Of a stretch of 44,991 nt of DNA, positions 1 to 7,144 are shown in pieces. Under the pieces are notes generated by a model. That model was not told the origin of the DNA, ran no database searches, and saw only the letters and a program-made list of their open reading frames with translations. The translations under genes were made by a program, and so were the position numbers. This stretch comes from Aerococcus viridans (GTDB taxonomy: Bacteria; Bacillota; Bacilli; Lactobacillales; Aerococcaceae): the NCBI RefSeq assembly GCF_002871935.1, contig NZ_PNHQ01000016.1:1-44991 (forward strand), read 5' to 3'. Within the stretch, counting starts at the first letter, position 1, and each line of letters starts with the position of its first letter.

Positions 1-196
1 AGCAATAACATAAATTCCTTCAAAATCACACTTCAGAATCACGTCCTAAACTTTCAATTTATTCCTTGACATCTTTATAGCTGGCTTTTAAAAAGTTTAG
101 GAGATATTTCCGCTCTTTATTATAAAGAAACCAAATTGAATTAATATAAAGTCCCCATTTAGCTTCTATTTCTACTGTAACAACGTGTAAAAAAAT
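1..196 (-). pseudogene. possible decayed gene fragment at left edge
   Basis: On the minus strand an open stretch runs from about 196 to an in-frame TAA at 59-61 and has protein-like composition (aromatic and charged residues, including WGLYINSIWFLYNKERKYLL). It has no usable start codon and begins right after an in-frame TGA at 197-199. Beyond the TAA, coding-like sequence continues with a further stop and a shift. This could be the 3' end of a broken gene extending left of the window, or chance. I do not recognise a family. The rest of 1-329 holds only the rpsU promoter and its leader. Confidence 0.25.
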
Positions 197-238
197 TCAA
201 TGATTATTCGATTAACCAATAAAATGACGTAGGGATAA

Positions 239-267
239 TTGACTTTATTTATTTAATGACGTATAAT
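239..267 (+). promoter_or_regulatory. rpsU promoter
   Basis: TTGACT (239-244) and TATAAT (262-267) are separated by 17 nt, close to the vegetative sigma-A consensus. It lies about 60 nt upstream of rpsU, consistent with strong constitutive expression of a ribosomal protein gene. Confidence 0.8.
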
Positions 268-329
268 TCACTAGAACGTTTTTTCAAGTATGAAAGAACG
301 ATTTGTAGTAACGAGGGGAGGGAAATGTC

Positions 330-503
330 ATGTCAAAAACTGTAGTTCGTAAAAACGAATCACTTGACGACGCTCTTCGTCGCTTCAAACGTTCAGTTTC
401 AAAATCTGGTACAATACAAGAAGCACGTAAACGTGAATTCTACGAAAAACCTTCAGTAAAACGTAAGAAGAAATCTGAAGCGGCTCGTAAACGTAAATTC
501 TAA
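330..503 (+). CDS. rpsU: 30S ribosomal protein S21
   Basis: This 57-residue, very basic protein begins [20 protein letters not shown] and ends in an Arg/Lys-rich tail ([14 protein letters not shown]), which is the typical S21 pattern and length for Firmicutes. S21 is part of the 30S platform near the anti-Shine-Dalgarno end of 16S rRNA. The start at 330 is preceded by GGGAGGGAAATG; an upstream ATG at 325 is out of frame. It lies 29 nt before yqeY, the usual rpsU-yqeY pair, and the near-consensus promoter at 239-267 should drive it. Confidence 0.95.
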   Translation: MSKTVVRKNESLDDALRRFKRSVSKSGTIQEARKREFYEKPSVKRKKKSEAARKRKF

Positions 504-532
504 TTGTTTACCTCACTTAAAAGAGACAGCTC

Positions 533-973
533 ATGGCGTTATTAGACCAACTAAATACCGATATGAAGGTAGCCATGAAAGCTAAAGATAAATGTAAGTT
601 ATCTGTTATCCGGATGTTAAAGACAGCAGTTCAAAATGCTGAAATTAACAAAGTGATACCTTGTCTGTGGATGAAGAAATTGAACTTTTGGCTCGCGAGT
701 TGAAGCAAGGAAAAGAGTTGGAAGTAGGATTCCGTCAAGCAGATCATGTAGAATTAGCAGATAGCGCGGTTGCTGTAATTGCATTATCGAGAATATTTGC
801 CAGCACAATTATCAGAATCTGAATTTGATGAAGGCGTTAATCAAGTTATTGATGAAGGTGGCGCAACATCTATGAAAGATTTTGGTAAAGTAATGCAAAC
901 TGCTGTGGCTAAATTTAAAGGCCGAGTTGAAGGTAATGCAATGCAAACAGTAGCCAAAAAATATTTAAGTTAA
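533..973 (+). pseudogene. yqeY: YqeY/GatB-like protein, two frameshifts
   Basis: The family is a small protein related to the tail domain of GatB and is usually next to rpsU. Residues from 533 match its N terminus (MALLDQLNTDMKVAMKAKDK). At about 652-655 homology moves to another frame (DEEIELLARELKQGKE) as if one base were missing. At about 775-785 it returns to the original frame (REYLPAQLSESEF to the TAA at 973) as if one base were added. Net length is 147 codons, the family's normal size. Read literally, the first frame stops at TGA 701-703 after about 56 residues. Either the gene is newly broken or the assembly carries two indel errors; the intact outer segments and balanced shifts make read errors plausible. 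Confidence 0.8.
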
Positions 974-986
974 TTTATTTGAATAT

Positions 987-1015
987 AAAAAGGAAGTCAT
1001 TTGACTTCCTTTTTT
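987..1015 (+). terminator. intrinsic terminator after rpsU-yqeY
   Basis: AGGAAGTCA (991-999) pairs with TGACTTCCT (1002-1010), extended by A/T pairs and followed by a T run. It closes the rpsU-yqeY unit. Confidence 0.85.
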
Positions 1016-1141
1016 ATTGGTCAAAAAATTGAGTTTTAATATTATAAATGAGAAATTCATTAAAATAAAATTAAAAAATAGCTTGAAATCACTTCTTTTT
1101 TTTGATAAATTGTATTTAGTAATTTGAAAGGGGTGACAACA

Positions 1142-1243
1142 ATGCGTCAATTTAGAATATCCTCCATATATATGATGCATGCTGACGTATTTGTTGCGTC
1201 TCCATTTAATTCAAAACAAGAATTATTATCATTAGCTAAGTAG
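1142..1243 (+). CDS. 33-residue leader-like small protein
   Basis: A short frame with a strong ribosome site (AAAGGGGTG at 1127-1135, 6 nt before the ATG) encodes 33 residues, starting MRQFRISSIYMMHADVFVAS and ending in QELLSLAK. A plausible promoter lies upstream (TTGAAA 1083-1088, 17 nt, TAAATT 1106-1111). Directly downstream are one hairpin (1243-1264) and a strong terminator-like hairpin (1289-1332), then the SDR/hydratase genes. The last codons (CATTAGCTA, 1230-1238) are exactly complementary to TAGCTAATG at 1286-1294, which overlaps the base of the second hairpin. This layout suggests translation-dependent attenuation. I do not recognise the peptide family. An independent small protein remains possible. 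Confidence 0.5.
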   Translation: MRQFRISSIYMMHADVFVASPFNSKQELLSLAK

Positions 1244-1288
1244 GATTCTTCTCTAGGAGAGTCCTTTTCCACGTGAAACGGGCTCTAG

Positions 1289-1332
1289 CTAATGAAACGG
1301 CGGCCTGTTGACGGTCGTCGTTTTTTTATTAG
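1289..1332 (+). terminator. terminator/attenuator before the SDR operon
   Basis: CTAATGAAACGGCGGCC (1289-1305) pairs with GGTCGTCG followed by seven T and ATTAG (1313-1332), about 17 bp including two G-U pairs, with a 7-nt loop. The T run lies inside the 3' arm. It stands between the small ORF at 1142-1243 and the SDR gene at 1430. It may simply terminate the small ORF transcript, or act as an attenuator for the operon. A hairpin at 1243-1264 precedes it. Confidence 0.7.
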
Positions 1333-1429
1333 TTGAGGCCGAAAGCTATAAAGAATGGTAAAAATCTGGAACTTGAGTGGAAACTTTTTTCAAATCAATA
1401 AGATCTATAAAGATGAAGGAGCGATTTTG

Positions 1430-2218
1430 ATGGATTTAGGACTAAAAGGTAAAGTAGCAGTCATAACCGGGGCAAGTAGAGGTATCGGATTTGAAACAGC
1501 AAAAACACTGGCTGAGGAGGGTGCACACGTTGTGATTACAGCCCGCCACGAGGAAAGATTAATTGAGGCACAAACAGCCATTAAAGAAGCTACGGGGGTT
1601 GAAGTAGATTACGCAGTAGCTGACGTTACAGATTTATCCGCTGTCCAAAAGGCAATTGCGGATACTGCATCCAAATACGGGACTATCGATATCTTAGTCA
1701 ATAATGCGGGTGGCCACAGAGCGGGCTCATTTGAAGAAGTAGATAATGATGCCTGGCGATTTGATTTAGAAATCAAAATTATTGGTGTGGCGAATTTTAC
1801 ACGTGAAGTACTCCCCTATATGCGAAAGCAAGCGTCAGGGTCTATTATTAGTGTTTTATCAAATTCAGGAAAGACGCCAGGTCCAAAATCAGTTCCAACC
1901 TCACCAGCCCGCTCAGCAGGACTTGCCGTCATCAAGGAATTGAGTAAGGAGTACGGTGAATACAATATTCGTGCAAATGCGGTATGTATTGGTTATATCC
2001 GAAGTGAGCAGGTTGAAAATATGTGGCAAAATGACCCGGAAAAACCCACTTGGGAAGAGTTTTCAAAACAAAAAGCCAAGGATACGCATACGCCAATGGG
2101 CCGTGTTGGTGAAACAGCAGAAGCTGCTAAAGTGATTAGTTTTCTTGCTTCAGATGCTGCTTCTTATGTTAGTGGTACAGCAGTGAATATTGACGGTGGC
2201 GCATCTGACGCCATGTAA
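1430..2218 (+). CDS. SDR-family protein with altered catalytic site
   Basis: A 262-residue short-chain dehydrogenase/reductase-fold protein. The cofactor motif TGASRGIG is at residues 14-21 and NNAG at 91-94, so it has a Rossmann fold. Where classical SDRs carry YxxxK, this protein reads TSPARSAG (about 157-164), so both the catalytic Tyr and Lys are replaced by Ser. Similar tetrad-deficient, FabG-like SDR subgroups are known, and their reactions are mostly unclear. The ATG at 1430 is chosen because GAAGGAG (1415-1421) precedes it at normal distance; the frame is open further upstream without a good site. The hydratase-like gene starts 18 nt downstream and is very likely co-transcribed, pointing to small-acid or aromatic-type catabolism. 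Substrate unknown. Confidence 0.85.
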   Translation: MDLGLKGKVAVITGASRGIGFETAKTLAEEGAHVVITARHEERLIEAQTAIKEATGVEVDYAVADVTDLSAVQKAIADTASKYGTIDILVNNAGGHRAGSFEEVDNDAWRFDLEIKIIGVANFTREVLPYMRKQASGSIISVLSNSGKTPGPKSVPTSPARSAGLAVIKELSKEYGEYNIRANAVCIGYIRSEQVENMWQNDPEKPTWEEFSKQKAKDTHTPMGRVGETAEAAKVISFLASDAASYVSGTAVNIDGGASDAM

Positions 2219-2236
2219 AATGGAGGATAACAGTTT

Positions 2237-3001
2237 ATGATGGATCAAGAAATTATTTTCGCAAGTCAAGCACTTTATCAAGCAGATAATCATAAAATCC
2301 CCGTAAAATATGGGAAGTTCGGGATATTGAATGAGGAAGACGGATACCGTGTTCAACAAGCCGTTTTAGATTTACGAAAAGAGGCTGGTGAACAAGTTGC
2401 GGGATATAAAATTTCTTTGTCAGCAAAAATTCAACAGTCCTTCTTTAAGACTTCAACTCCTTTATATGGTGTCATGACAGATAAAGGCGTTTGGGGTTCG
2501 GATATAGATCTAAGCAAATTTATGGGGCCATTGTTAGAATTTGAAATGATATTCAAGGCTGAAGAAAGGATTTCGCCTGACGATTCTGTTGAGACGATCA
2601 TGTCTAAATGTAAGGTGGCGACAGGATATGAAATTCCTGATTGCCGTTATGACAACTGGTACGGGAATATTTCAAAATTTGAATTGATTGCCGATGGCGC
2701 AGCCAATGCAGGTGTAGTAGCTGGTGAATATGTCAAACGAACTTATCAAGAAATTGATGACGTGATAGGGACAGTAACACTAGATGGTCAACCATACACT
2801 CAGGGTTCTTCAAAAGAGGTGATGGGTCACCCAGCATATTCAGTCCAATGGTTGGCACAAAAATTAGCTGAAATTGGTCAAGCTATTGAACCAGGCATGT
2901 TTGTAGCTTCAGGTGCCGTTAATATGCCTAAAGTCATTGAACCAGGTGTTTATGTTGGCCAATTTGAAGGTCTTCCCCCAGTAATCTTATTTGCAAAATA
3001 A
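2237..3001 (+). CDS. 2-keto-4-pentenoate hydratase-like (MhpD/HpaH family)
   Basis: A 254-residue member of the fumarylacetoacetate hydrolase/2-oxopent-4-enoate hydratase superfamily. Visible family features are GYKISLSAK (about 56-64), a PxYGxM segment, the acidic metal-site stretch LLEFEMIF, the ExPD/RY segment near 130 and GMFVASGAV near the C terminus. Family enzymes hydrate 2-hydroxy-penta-2,4-dienoates or decarboxylate related 2-oxo acids with Mg or Mn. GGAGG at 2222-2226 serves the ATG pair at 2237/2240. It follows the SDR by 18 nt and ends at a strong terminator, so the two form an operon. No other meta-cleavage pathway gene is present, so the natural substrate may be a different unsaturated keto acid. 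Confidence 0.8.
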   Translation: MMDQEIIFASQALYQADNHKIPVKYGKFGILNEEDGYRVQQAVLDLRKEAGEQVAGYKISLSAKIQQSFFKTSTPLYGVMTDKGVWGSDIDLSKFMGPLLEFEMIFKAEERISPDDSVETIMSKCKVATGYEIPDCRYDNWYGNISKFELIADGAANAGVVAGEYVKRTYQEIDDVIGTVTLDGQPYTQGSSKEVMGHPAYSVQWLAQKLAEIGQAIEPGMFVASGAVNMPKVIEPGVYVGQFEGLPPVILFAK

Positions 3002-3016
3002 ACAAAAAAATATCGG

Positions 3017-3062
3017 AAAAAGCATTGGCTATTCCGAAATTTAGAAAAGCCGATGCTTTTTT
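3017..3062. terminator. bidirectional terminator
   Basis: AAAAGCAT...GGCT (3018-3030) pairs with AGCC...ATGCTTTT (3048-3060) with one internal G-T pair. A-rich sequence on the left and T-rich on the right let it serve both the hydratase gene and the converging dehydrogenase gene. Confidence 0.85.
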
Positions 3063-3083
3063 ATCTATTTGACTTATTGTGAT

Positions 3084-4034
3084 TTAATAGCCTTTTTCTT
3101 TTGAAACAACATTGACGGCTAAGTCGCCCTTTTCTGCGTAAGCTTTTAAGTTAGCATGGAATATCTTATATGTTTCGATGGCAAAGTGTTCTACTTGACC
3201 AGTCATATGTGGTGTAACATCAATTTTTTCATGAGTCCAGAAAGGATGGTCTCTAGGCAGTGGTTCCTCATTAAAGACGTCTAAAGCAGCGTAAGCAATG
3301 CGGTCATTTTCTAGAGCATTAATCAGGTCTTCGTCGACCACAGCAGACCCACGACCAACGTTAATAAATAGTGGTTGATTCTCTTGACGATTAAAGAAAT
3401 CGGTATTGAAAACAGCTTGTGTGGCGTCTGTTTCTGGTAAGACGTTGACGATGATATTGGCGTCAGTCACTTGCTTAAATCCGTCCGCTGTTTTCACTGT
3501 TTGATCAAAGTGGTCTACATTGCGACCTGACGTATTCACACCGACTGTTTCTAAACCGAATGCTTGGCCGATACGGGCTATTTCTTTCCCCACATTACCA
3601 GCACCAAAAATCAACATTTTTTTCTCAGGTAATGACATATGTTTTGCGTATGCCCAGTGCTTTTCTTGTTCACGCGCTTTATAAATGTGTAAACTGCGAT
3701 AGTAATTTAAAATATAACCAAATACCGTTTCAGCTATTGGTGTTGCATGGATACCGCTCATGTTAGTAATTTGAATATTTTGATCAGTAACAATCTCTTT
3801 AGGTAATTGATTAATTCCAGCAAATTGGACTTGAATCCAGCGTAGGCTATCATAACCATTCATTTTATATTTCTCGGCTAAATCAGCGTTCCAACCATAT
3901 TGAATTTCAATGTTGGGATAGTCTACGTCTGTTAATTCGTCTGCTCGTTTCACTTGATAATTACTCGCAATATCTTGAATATCTTTAAATTGCCAATCTT
4001 TTACTAGATTAGCGATGGCTATAATTTTTTGCAA
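3084..4034 (-). CDS. D-2-hydroxyacid dehydrogenase family protein
   Basis: A 316-residue NAD-dependent D-2-hydroxyacid dehydrogenase. The NAD motif GAGNVGKEIARIG lies near residue 140. The catalytic set appears in order: Arg in NVGRGSAVVDE, Glu in DVFNEEPL and His in TPHMTG. Family members reduce 2-oxo acids to D-2-hydroxy acids or oxidise them, for example hydroxypyruvate/glyoxylate reductase-like and phosphoglycerate dehydrogenase-like proteins. The exact substrate cannot be read. Translation starts at TTG 4034-4032 with GGAGG 8 nt upstream. The gene diverges from phoH across a region with two palindromes, and converges on the SDR-hydratase operon, with which it may share 2-oxo-acid metabolism (inference). 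Confidence 0.88.
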   Translation of the reverse strand: MQKIIAIANLVKDWQFKDIQDIASNYQVKRADELTDVDYPNIEIQYGWNADLAEKYKMNGYDSLRWIQVQFAGINQLPKEIVTDQNIQITNMSGIHATPIAETVFGYILNYYRSLHIYKAREQEKHWAYAKHMSLPEKKMLIFGAGNVGKEIARIGQAFGLETVGVNTSGRNVDHFDQTVKTADGFKQVTDANIIVNVLPETDATQAVFNTDFFNRQENQPLFINVGRGSAVVDEDLINALENDRIAYAALDVFNEEPLPRDHPFWTHEKIDVTPHMTGQVEHFAIETYKIFHANLKAYAEKGDLAVNVVSKEKGY

Positions 4035-4083
4035 TTTTTATGCCTCCATAAAGCGTTTTCTCCATTATATCATTGATCCATTC

Positions 4084-4119
4084 ACTTTCGAAAGTAAATG
4101 TCCTTTTCGAAAAAGGACA
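4084..4119. promoter_or_regulatory. two palindromes in divergent intergenic region
   Basis: ACTTTCGAAAGT (4084-4095) is a perfect 12-nt palindrome. Four bases on, TGTCCTTTT (4099-4107) and AAAAGGACA (4111-4119) form a 9-bp inverted repeat around CGA. Both share the core TTTCGAAA/TTTTCGAAAA. They lie between the dehydrogenase start and the phoH promoter, so they are operator candidates for one or both genes. The regulator is unknown. Confidence 0.45.
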
Positions 4120-4167
4120 AAGCATTTGATAATGTATGATCTGTTATTCGTATTTATCTTACATTTT

Positions 4168-4176
4168 TGCTATAAT
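4168..4176 (+). promoter_or_regulatory. extended -10 promoter of phoH operon
   Basis: TGCTATAAT (4168-4176) is an extended -10 element about 30 nt before the phoH start. No strong -35 is visible at 17 nt. Confidence 0.6.
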
Positions 4177-4207
4177 TTACTTAATACGAAAAGGAGGAAG
4201 TTTTCAT

Positions 4208-5182
4208 TTGACAGAATCTACAATTAGCAAAAGTGTAGCCTTGATGGATCCAGCGTTAGCTGTACAACTTTTTGGTACTGAGGACCGTAATCTTTCTTTG
4301 ATTGAACAAGCTTTTGAGGTTCAAATATTTGCTAGGGATGAGCATATTGAAGTGAGTGGACCTGAAGCGAGTGTTATACAAACAATTGATTTATTAACCG
4401 AATTACAAGTTATTCTACAATCGGGCATTACAATTGGTGAACGTGATGTGGTTACTGCTATTAAGATGGCGAGAAATGGAACACTGAACCATTTCGTGAG
4501 TTTATATGAAGAAGAAATTGGTCGAACATTTGAAGGAAAAGCCATTCGCACAAAATCTGTAGGTCAACGTCAATATTTACATGCTGTCAATAAACATGCC
4601 ATAACGTTTGGAATTGGACCAGCTGGTACTGGGAAAACTTTCTTAGCAGTGATGATGGCCGTTCAGGCACTCAAACAAGGACGAGTGAAACGCATTGTAT
4701 TGACACGCCCAGCGGTTGAGGCGGGAGAAAGTTTGGGATTTTTACCAGGGGACTTGAAAGAAAAGGTAGATCCGTACTTACGTCCAATTTATGATGCTTT
4801 GTATACGATTTATGGTCGTGAACATACGGAGCGTTTATTAGAGCGTGGAGTGATTGAAATAGCACCATTAGCTTATATGCGTGGGCGTACTTTAGAAGAT
4901 GCTTTTGTTATCTTAGATGAAGCACAAAATACCACCGTTGCTCAAATGAAGATGTTCTTAACCCGTCTTGGATTCGGCTCTAAGATGATTGTCAATGGTG
5001 ATAAAACACAAATCGATTTACCAAGAGGTGCTAAATCTGGTTTGATTGATGCTGAACGATACTTAAGAGGTATTAAAGATATAGACTTTGTTCACTTTAC
5101 TGCAACTGATGTTGTGCGTCATCCTGTAGTATCAGCAATTATTGATGCTTATGCGAATGAAGATAGTGAAGGTCAAGGCTAG
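4208..5182 (+). CDS. phoH: PhoH-family ATPase
   Basis: A 324-residue PhoH-like P-loop ATPase. Walker A is GPAGTGKT near residue 138 and Walker B is VILDEAQN near 236, both inside the typical PhoH core. The N-terminal part is the small KH-like/accessory region of the family. In bacteria it is linked to ybeY and RNA metabolism, although its biochemical role is not firmly settled. TTG at 4208 is chosen because AAGGAGGA (4191-4198) lies 9 nt upstream; the frame extends to 4136 without a ribosome site and would run through the promoter. ybeY follows within 20 nt, starting the phoH-ybeY-dgkA-era-recO operon. Confidence 0.93.
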   Translation: MTESTISKSVALMDPALAVQLFGTEDRNLSLIEQAFEVQIFARDEHIEVSGPEASVIQTIDLLTELQVILQSGITIGERDVVTAIKMARNGTLNHFVSLYEEEIGRTFEGKAIRTKSVGQRQYLHAVNKHAITFGIGPAGTGKTFLAVMMAVQALKQGRVKRIVLTRPAVEAGESLGFLPGDLKEKVDPYLRPIYDALYTIYGREHTERLLERGVIEIAPLAYMRGRTLEDAFVILDEAQNTTVAQMKMFLTRLGFGSKMIVNGDKTQIDLPRGAKSGLIDAERYLRGIKDIDFVHFTATDVVRHPVVSAIIDAYANEDSEGQG

Positions 5183-5200
5183 GAGAAAAAAGGTGAAGAT

Positions 5201-5677
5201 GTGTTAGATTTAATTTATGAAGATAAAACAAAGGAAGTTTCTGCTGAAGATGAAAAAATGTTACATGAATTGCTAGAGTTTGCAGCTGATTATTTAGAAT
5301 TAACAGGAGAAATTGATTTATCATTAACTATTGTGAATGATGCAGAAATTCATGAAATCAATAGAACTTACCGTAATATTGACAGTCCAACCGATGTGAT
5401 TTCTTTTGCGATTGAAGATCTAGGTGAAGATGAACTATCAATTGTTGGTCTACCAGAAGACATGCCACGAGAACTGGGGGATCTTTTCATTTCAATTGAT
5501 AAAACCCGAGCACAAGCTGAGGAATATGGACACTCTTTTGAACGCGAGTTAGGTTTTTTAGCTATCCATGGCTTTTTACATTTGAATGGATATGACCATA
5601 TGAATGAAACGGATGAGAAGGAAATGTTTAGTCTACAGAAAGAGATTTTAGATGCTTATGGACTTAAAAGAGCGTAA
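5201..5677 (+). CDS. ybeY: endoribonuclease YbeY (rRNA maturation factor)
   Basis: A 158-residue metal-dependent endoribonuclease of the UPF0054 family, needed for 16S rRNA 3' processing and ribosome quality control. The zinc-binding signature HGFLHLNGYDH (HxxxHxxxxxH) is near residues 126-136. Upstream is the family segment NRTYRNIDSPTDVISF. GTG at 5201 is the start, with GGTGA a few bases upstream. The gene lies 18 nt after phoH and its 3' end overlaps dgkA by 26 nt, so translation of the two is probably coupled. Confidence 0.94.
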   Translation: MLDLIYEDKTKEVSAEDEKMLHELLEFAADYLELTGEIDLSLTIVNDAEIHEINRTYRNIDSPTDVISFAIEDLGEDELSIVGLPEDMPRELGDLFISIDKTRAQAEEYGHSFERELGFLAIHGFLHLNGYDHMNETDEKEMFSLQKEILDAYGLKRA

Positions 5678-6071
5678 GCAAACACCAGAATTGCCCAAGG
5701 TGGATAAAAATCATAATTTTTTTGAATCTATGGGCTATGCTTTGAGTGGTATTCGATTTGCATTTGTTCATGAGCGTAACATTCGATATCAACTACTAGG
5801 CTTAGTATTAGTGATGTTAGCAGCCTATTATTTCAATTTGTCTATTGAGAAATGGTTAATTCTCATATTAACGTGTGCTATTGTCATTTGTATGGAGATT
5901 ACCAACACCATAGCTGAGTGGATTATTGATTTAGTTACCGACCAACAATATCATCCAATTGCTAAAAATGTGAAAGATGTAGCCGCTGGAGGTGTCTTAA
6001 TTTCTTCTATGATGGCCGTCATTGTTGGTTTACTCATTTTTGTTCCTGAAATTTTACTTTTTTTCCATTAA
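5652..6071 (+). CDS. dgkA: diacylglycerol/undecaprenol kinase, membrane type
   Basis: A 139-residue integral membrane kinase of the DgkA family, which in Gram-positives mainly phosphorylates undecaprenol to recycle the cell-wall carrier lipid. Three hydrophobic segments are visible (about 48-65, 72-90 and 112-136). The catalytic signature appears as EITNTIAEWIIDLV followed by HPIAKNVKDVAAG. Two starts are possible, ATG 5652 and ATG 5658; AGAAAGAGA at 5637-5645 favours the first. It overlaps ybeY and precedes era directly; the cdd gene seen here in bacilli is absent. Confidence 0.9.
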   Translation: MLMDLKERKQTPELPKVDKNHNFFESMGYALSGIRFAFVHERNIRYQLLGLVLVMLAAYYFNLSIEKWLILILTCAIVICMEITNTIAEWIIDLVTDQQYHPIAKNVKDVAAGGVLISSMMAVIVGLLIFVPEILLFFH

Positions 6072-6093
6072 TACTGAATAAGGGAGACTATTT

Positions 6094-7092
6094 TTGAATA
6101 TAGAAGATTTTAATATAAACGATTTTGATAATATTGAGGACTTAGAAAAGTTACTAGAAGATGATGGTGCCCAGGCAGAAGATAATTTTGATGGTTATAA
6201 ATCCGGTTTTGTAGCAATCGTTGGTCGTCCTAATGTTGGAAAGTCAACATTTTTAAACCGTGTTGTTGGTCAAAAAGTAGCGATCATGTCTGATAAAGCT
6301 CAGACGACACGTAATAAGATTCAAGCTGTTTACACTTCAGAAGAAGCACAGATTGTCTTTATTGACACACCTGGTATTCATAAACCACATAATGAGTTAG
6401 GTGAATTTATGAATAAGTCTGCTTACCAATCTCTTGAGGAAGTAGATGTTATCTTAATGCTTGTAAATGCTGAAGAACCCATTGGACCTGGTGATAAATT
6501 TGTCTTTGAAAAAATTAAAAATTATAAAACACGCAAGTTTTTAGGGATAAATAAAATTGATAAAGTTTCACCAGATACTTTAGCTGATTTTATAGAAACG
6601 ATTCCAAACCCAGATAGTTTTGATGGCATTATTCCTTTATCTGCTTTAAACGGGAATAATGTTGGAACCCTAATGGATACCTTGGTGAATCTTTTACCAA
6701 CAGGACCACAGTATTATCCATCTGATTTTATTACAGACCACCCAGAATATTTTGTGGTATCTGAATTAATTCGTGAACAGATTCTATTAAATACCTATGA
6801 AGAAATTCCACATTCGGTAGCTGTTCAAGTTGATTCTATGCAAAAAGATGAATTAGACCGCGTCCATGTATATGCCACTATCATAGTTGATCAAAAAAGC
6901 CAAAAAGGCATCATTATCGGCAAAGGTGGTAAAATGATCAAGAAAATAGGTGTTGATGTGCGCAAAGAAATTGAAAATCTATTAGGTTCAAAAATATATT
7001 TGGAACTATGGGTGAAGATCATAAAGAACTGGCGTAATAATAAATCAAACTTAGGTGATTTAGGTTATAACTATAAAAATTACAAAGGCTAA
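6094..7092 (+). CDS. era: GTPase Era
   Basis: A 332-residue Era GTPase that binds the 3' end of 16S rRNA during 30S assembly. G1 is GRPNVGKS (44-51), G3 is DTPG and G4 is NKID. The C-terminal KH domain has [11 protein letters not shown], and the C terminus is complete (YLELWVK...). The start is TTG 6094 after AGGGAGA (6081-6087). About 35 residues precede the usual beginning (KSGFVAIVG), and 13 of them are Asp or Glu. This acidic N-terminal extension is longer than in most Era proteins. recO follows after 52 nt. Confidence 0.95.
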   Translation: MNIEDFNINDFDNIEDLEKLLEDDGAQAEDNFDGYKSGFVAIVGRPNVGKSTFLNRVVGQKVAIMSDKAQTTRNKIQAVYTSEEAQIVFIDTPGIHKPHNELGEFMNKSAYQSLEEVDVILMLVNAEEPIGPGDKFVFEKIKNYKTRKFLGINKIDKVSPDTLADFIETIPNPDSFDGIIPLSALNGNNVGTLMDTLVNLLPTGPQYYPSDFITDHPEYFVVSELIREQILLNTYEEIPHSVAVQVDSMQKDELDRVHVYATIIVDQKSQKGIIIGKGGKMIKKIGVDVRKEIENLLGSKIYLELWVKIIKNWRNNKSNLGDLGYNYKNYKG

Positions 7093-7144
7093 TCCACAAA
7101 CGAAGTAGGTATATGCAAATGTGTATGAAAAGGAGGGCAAGACC

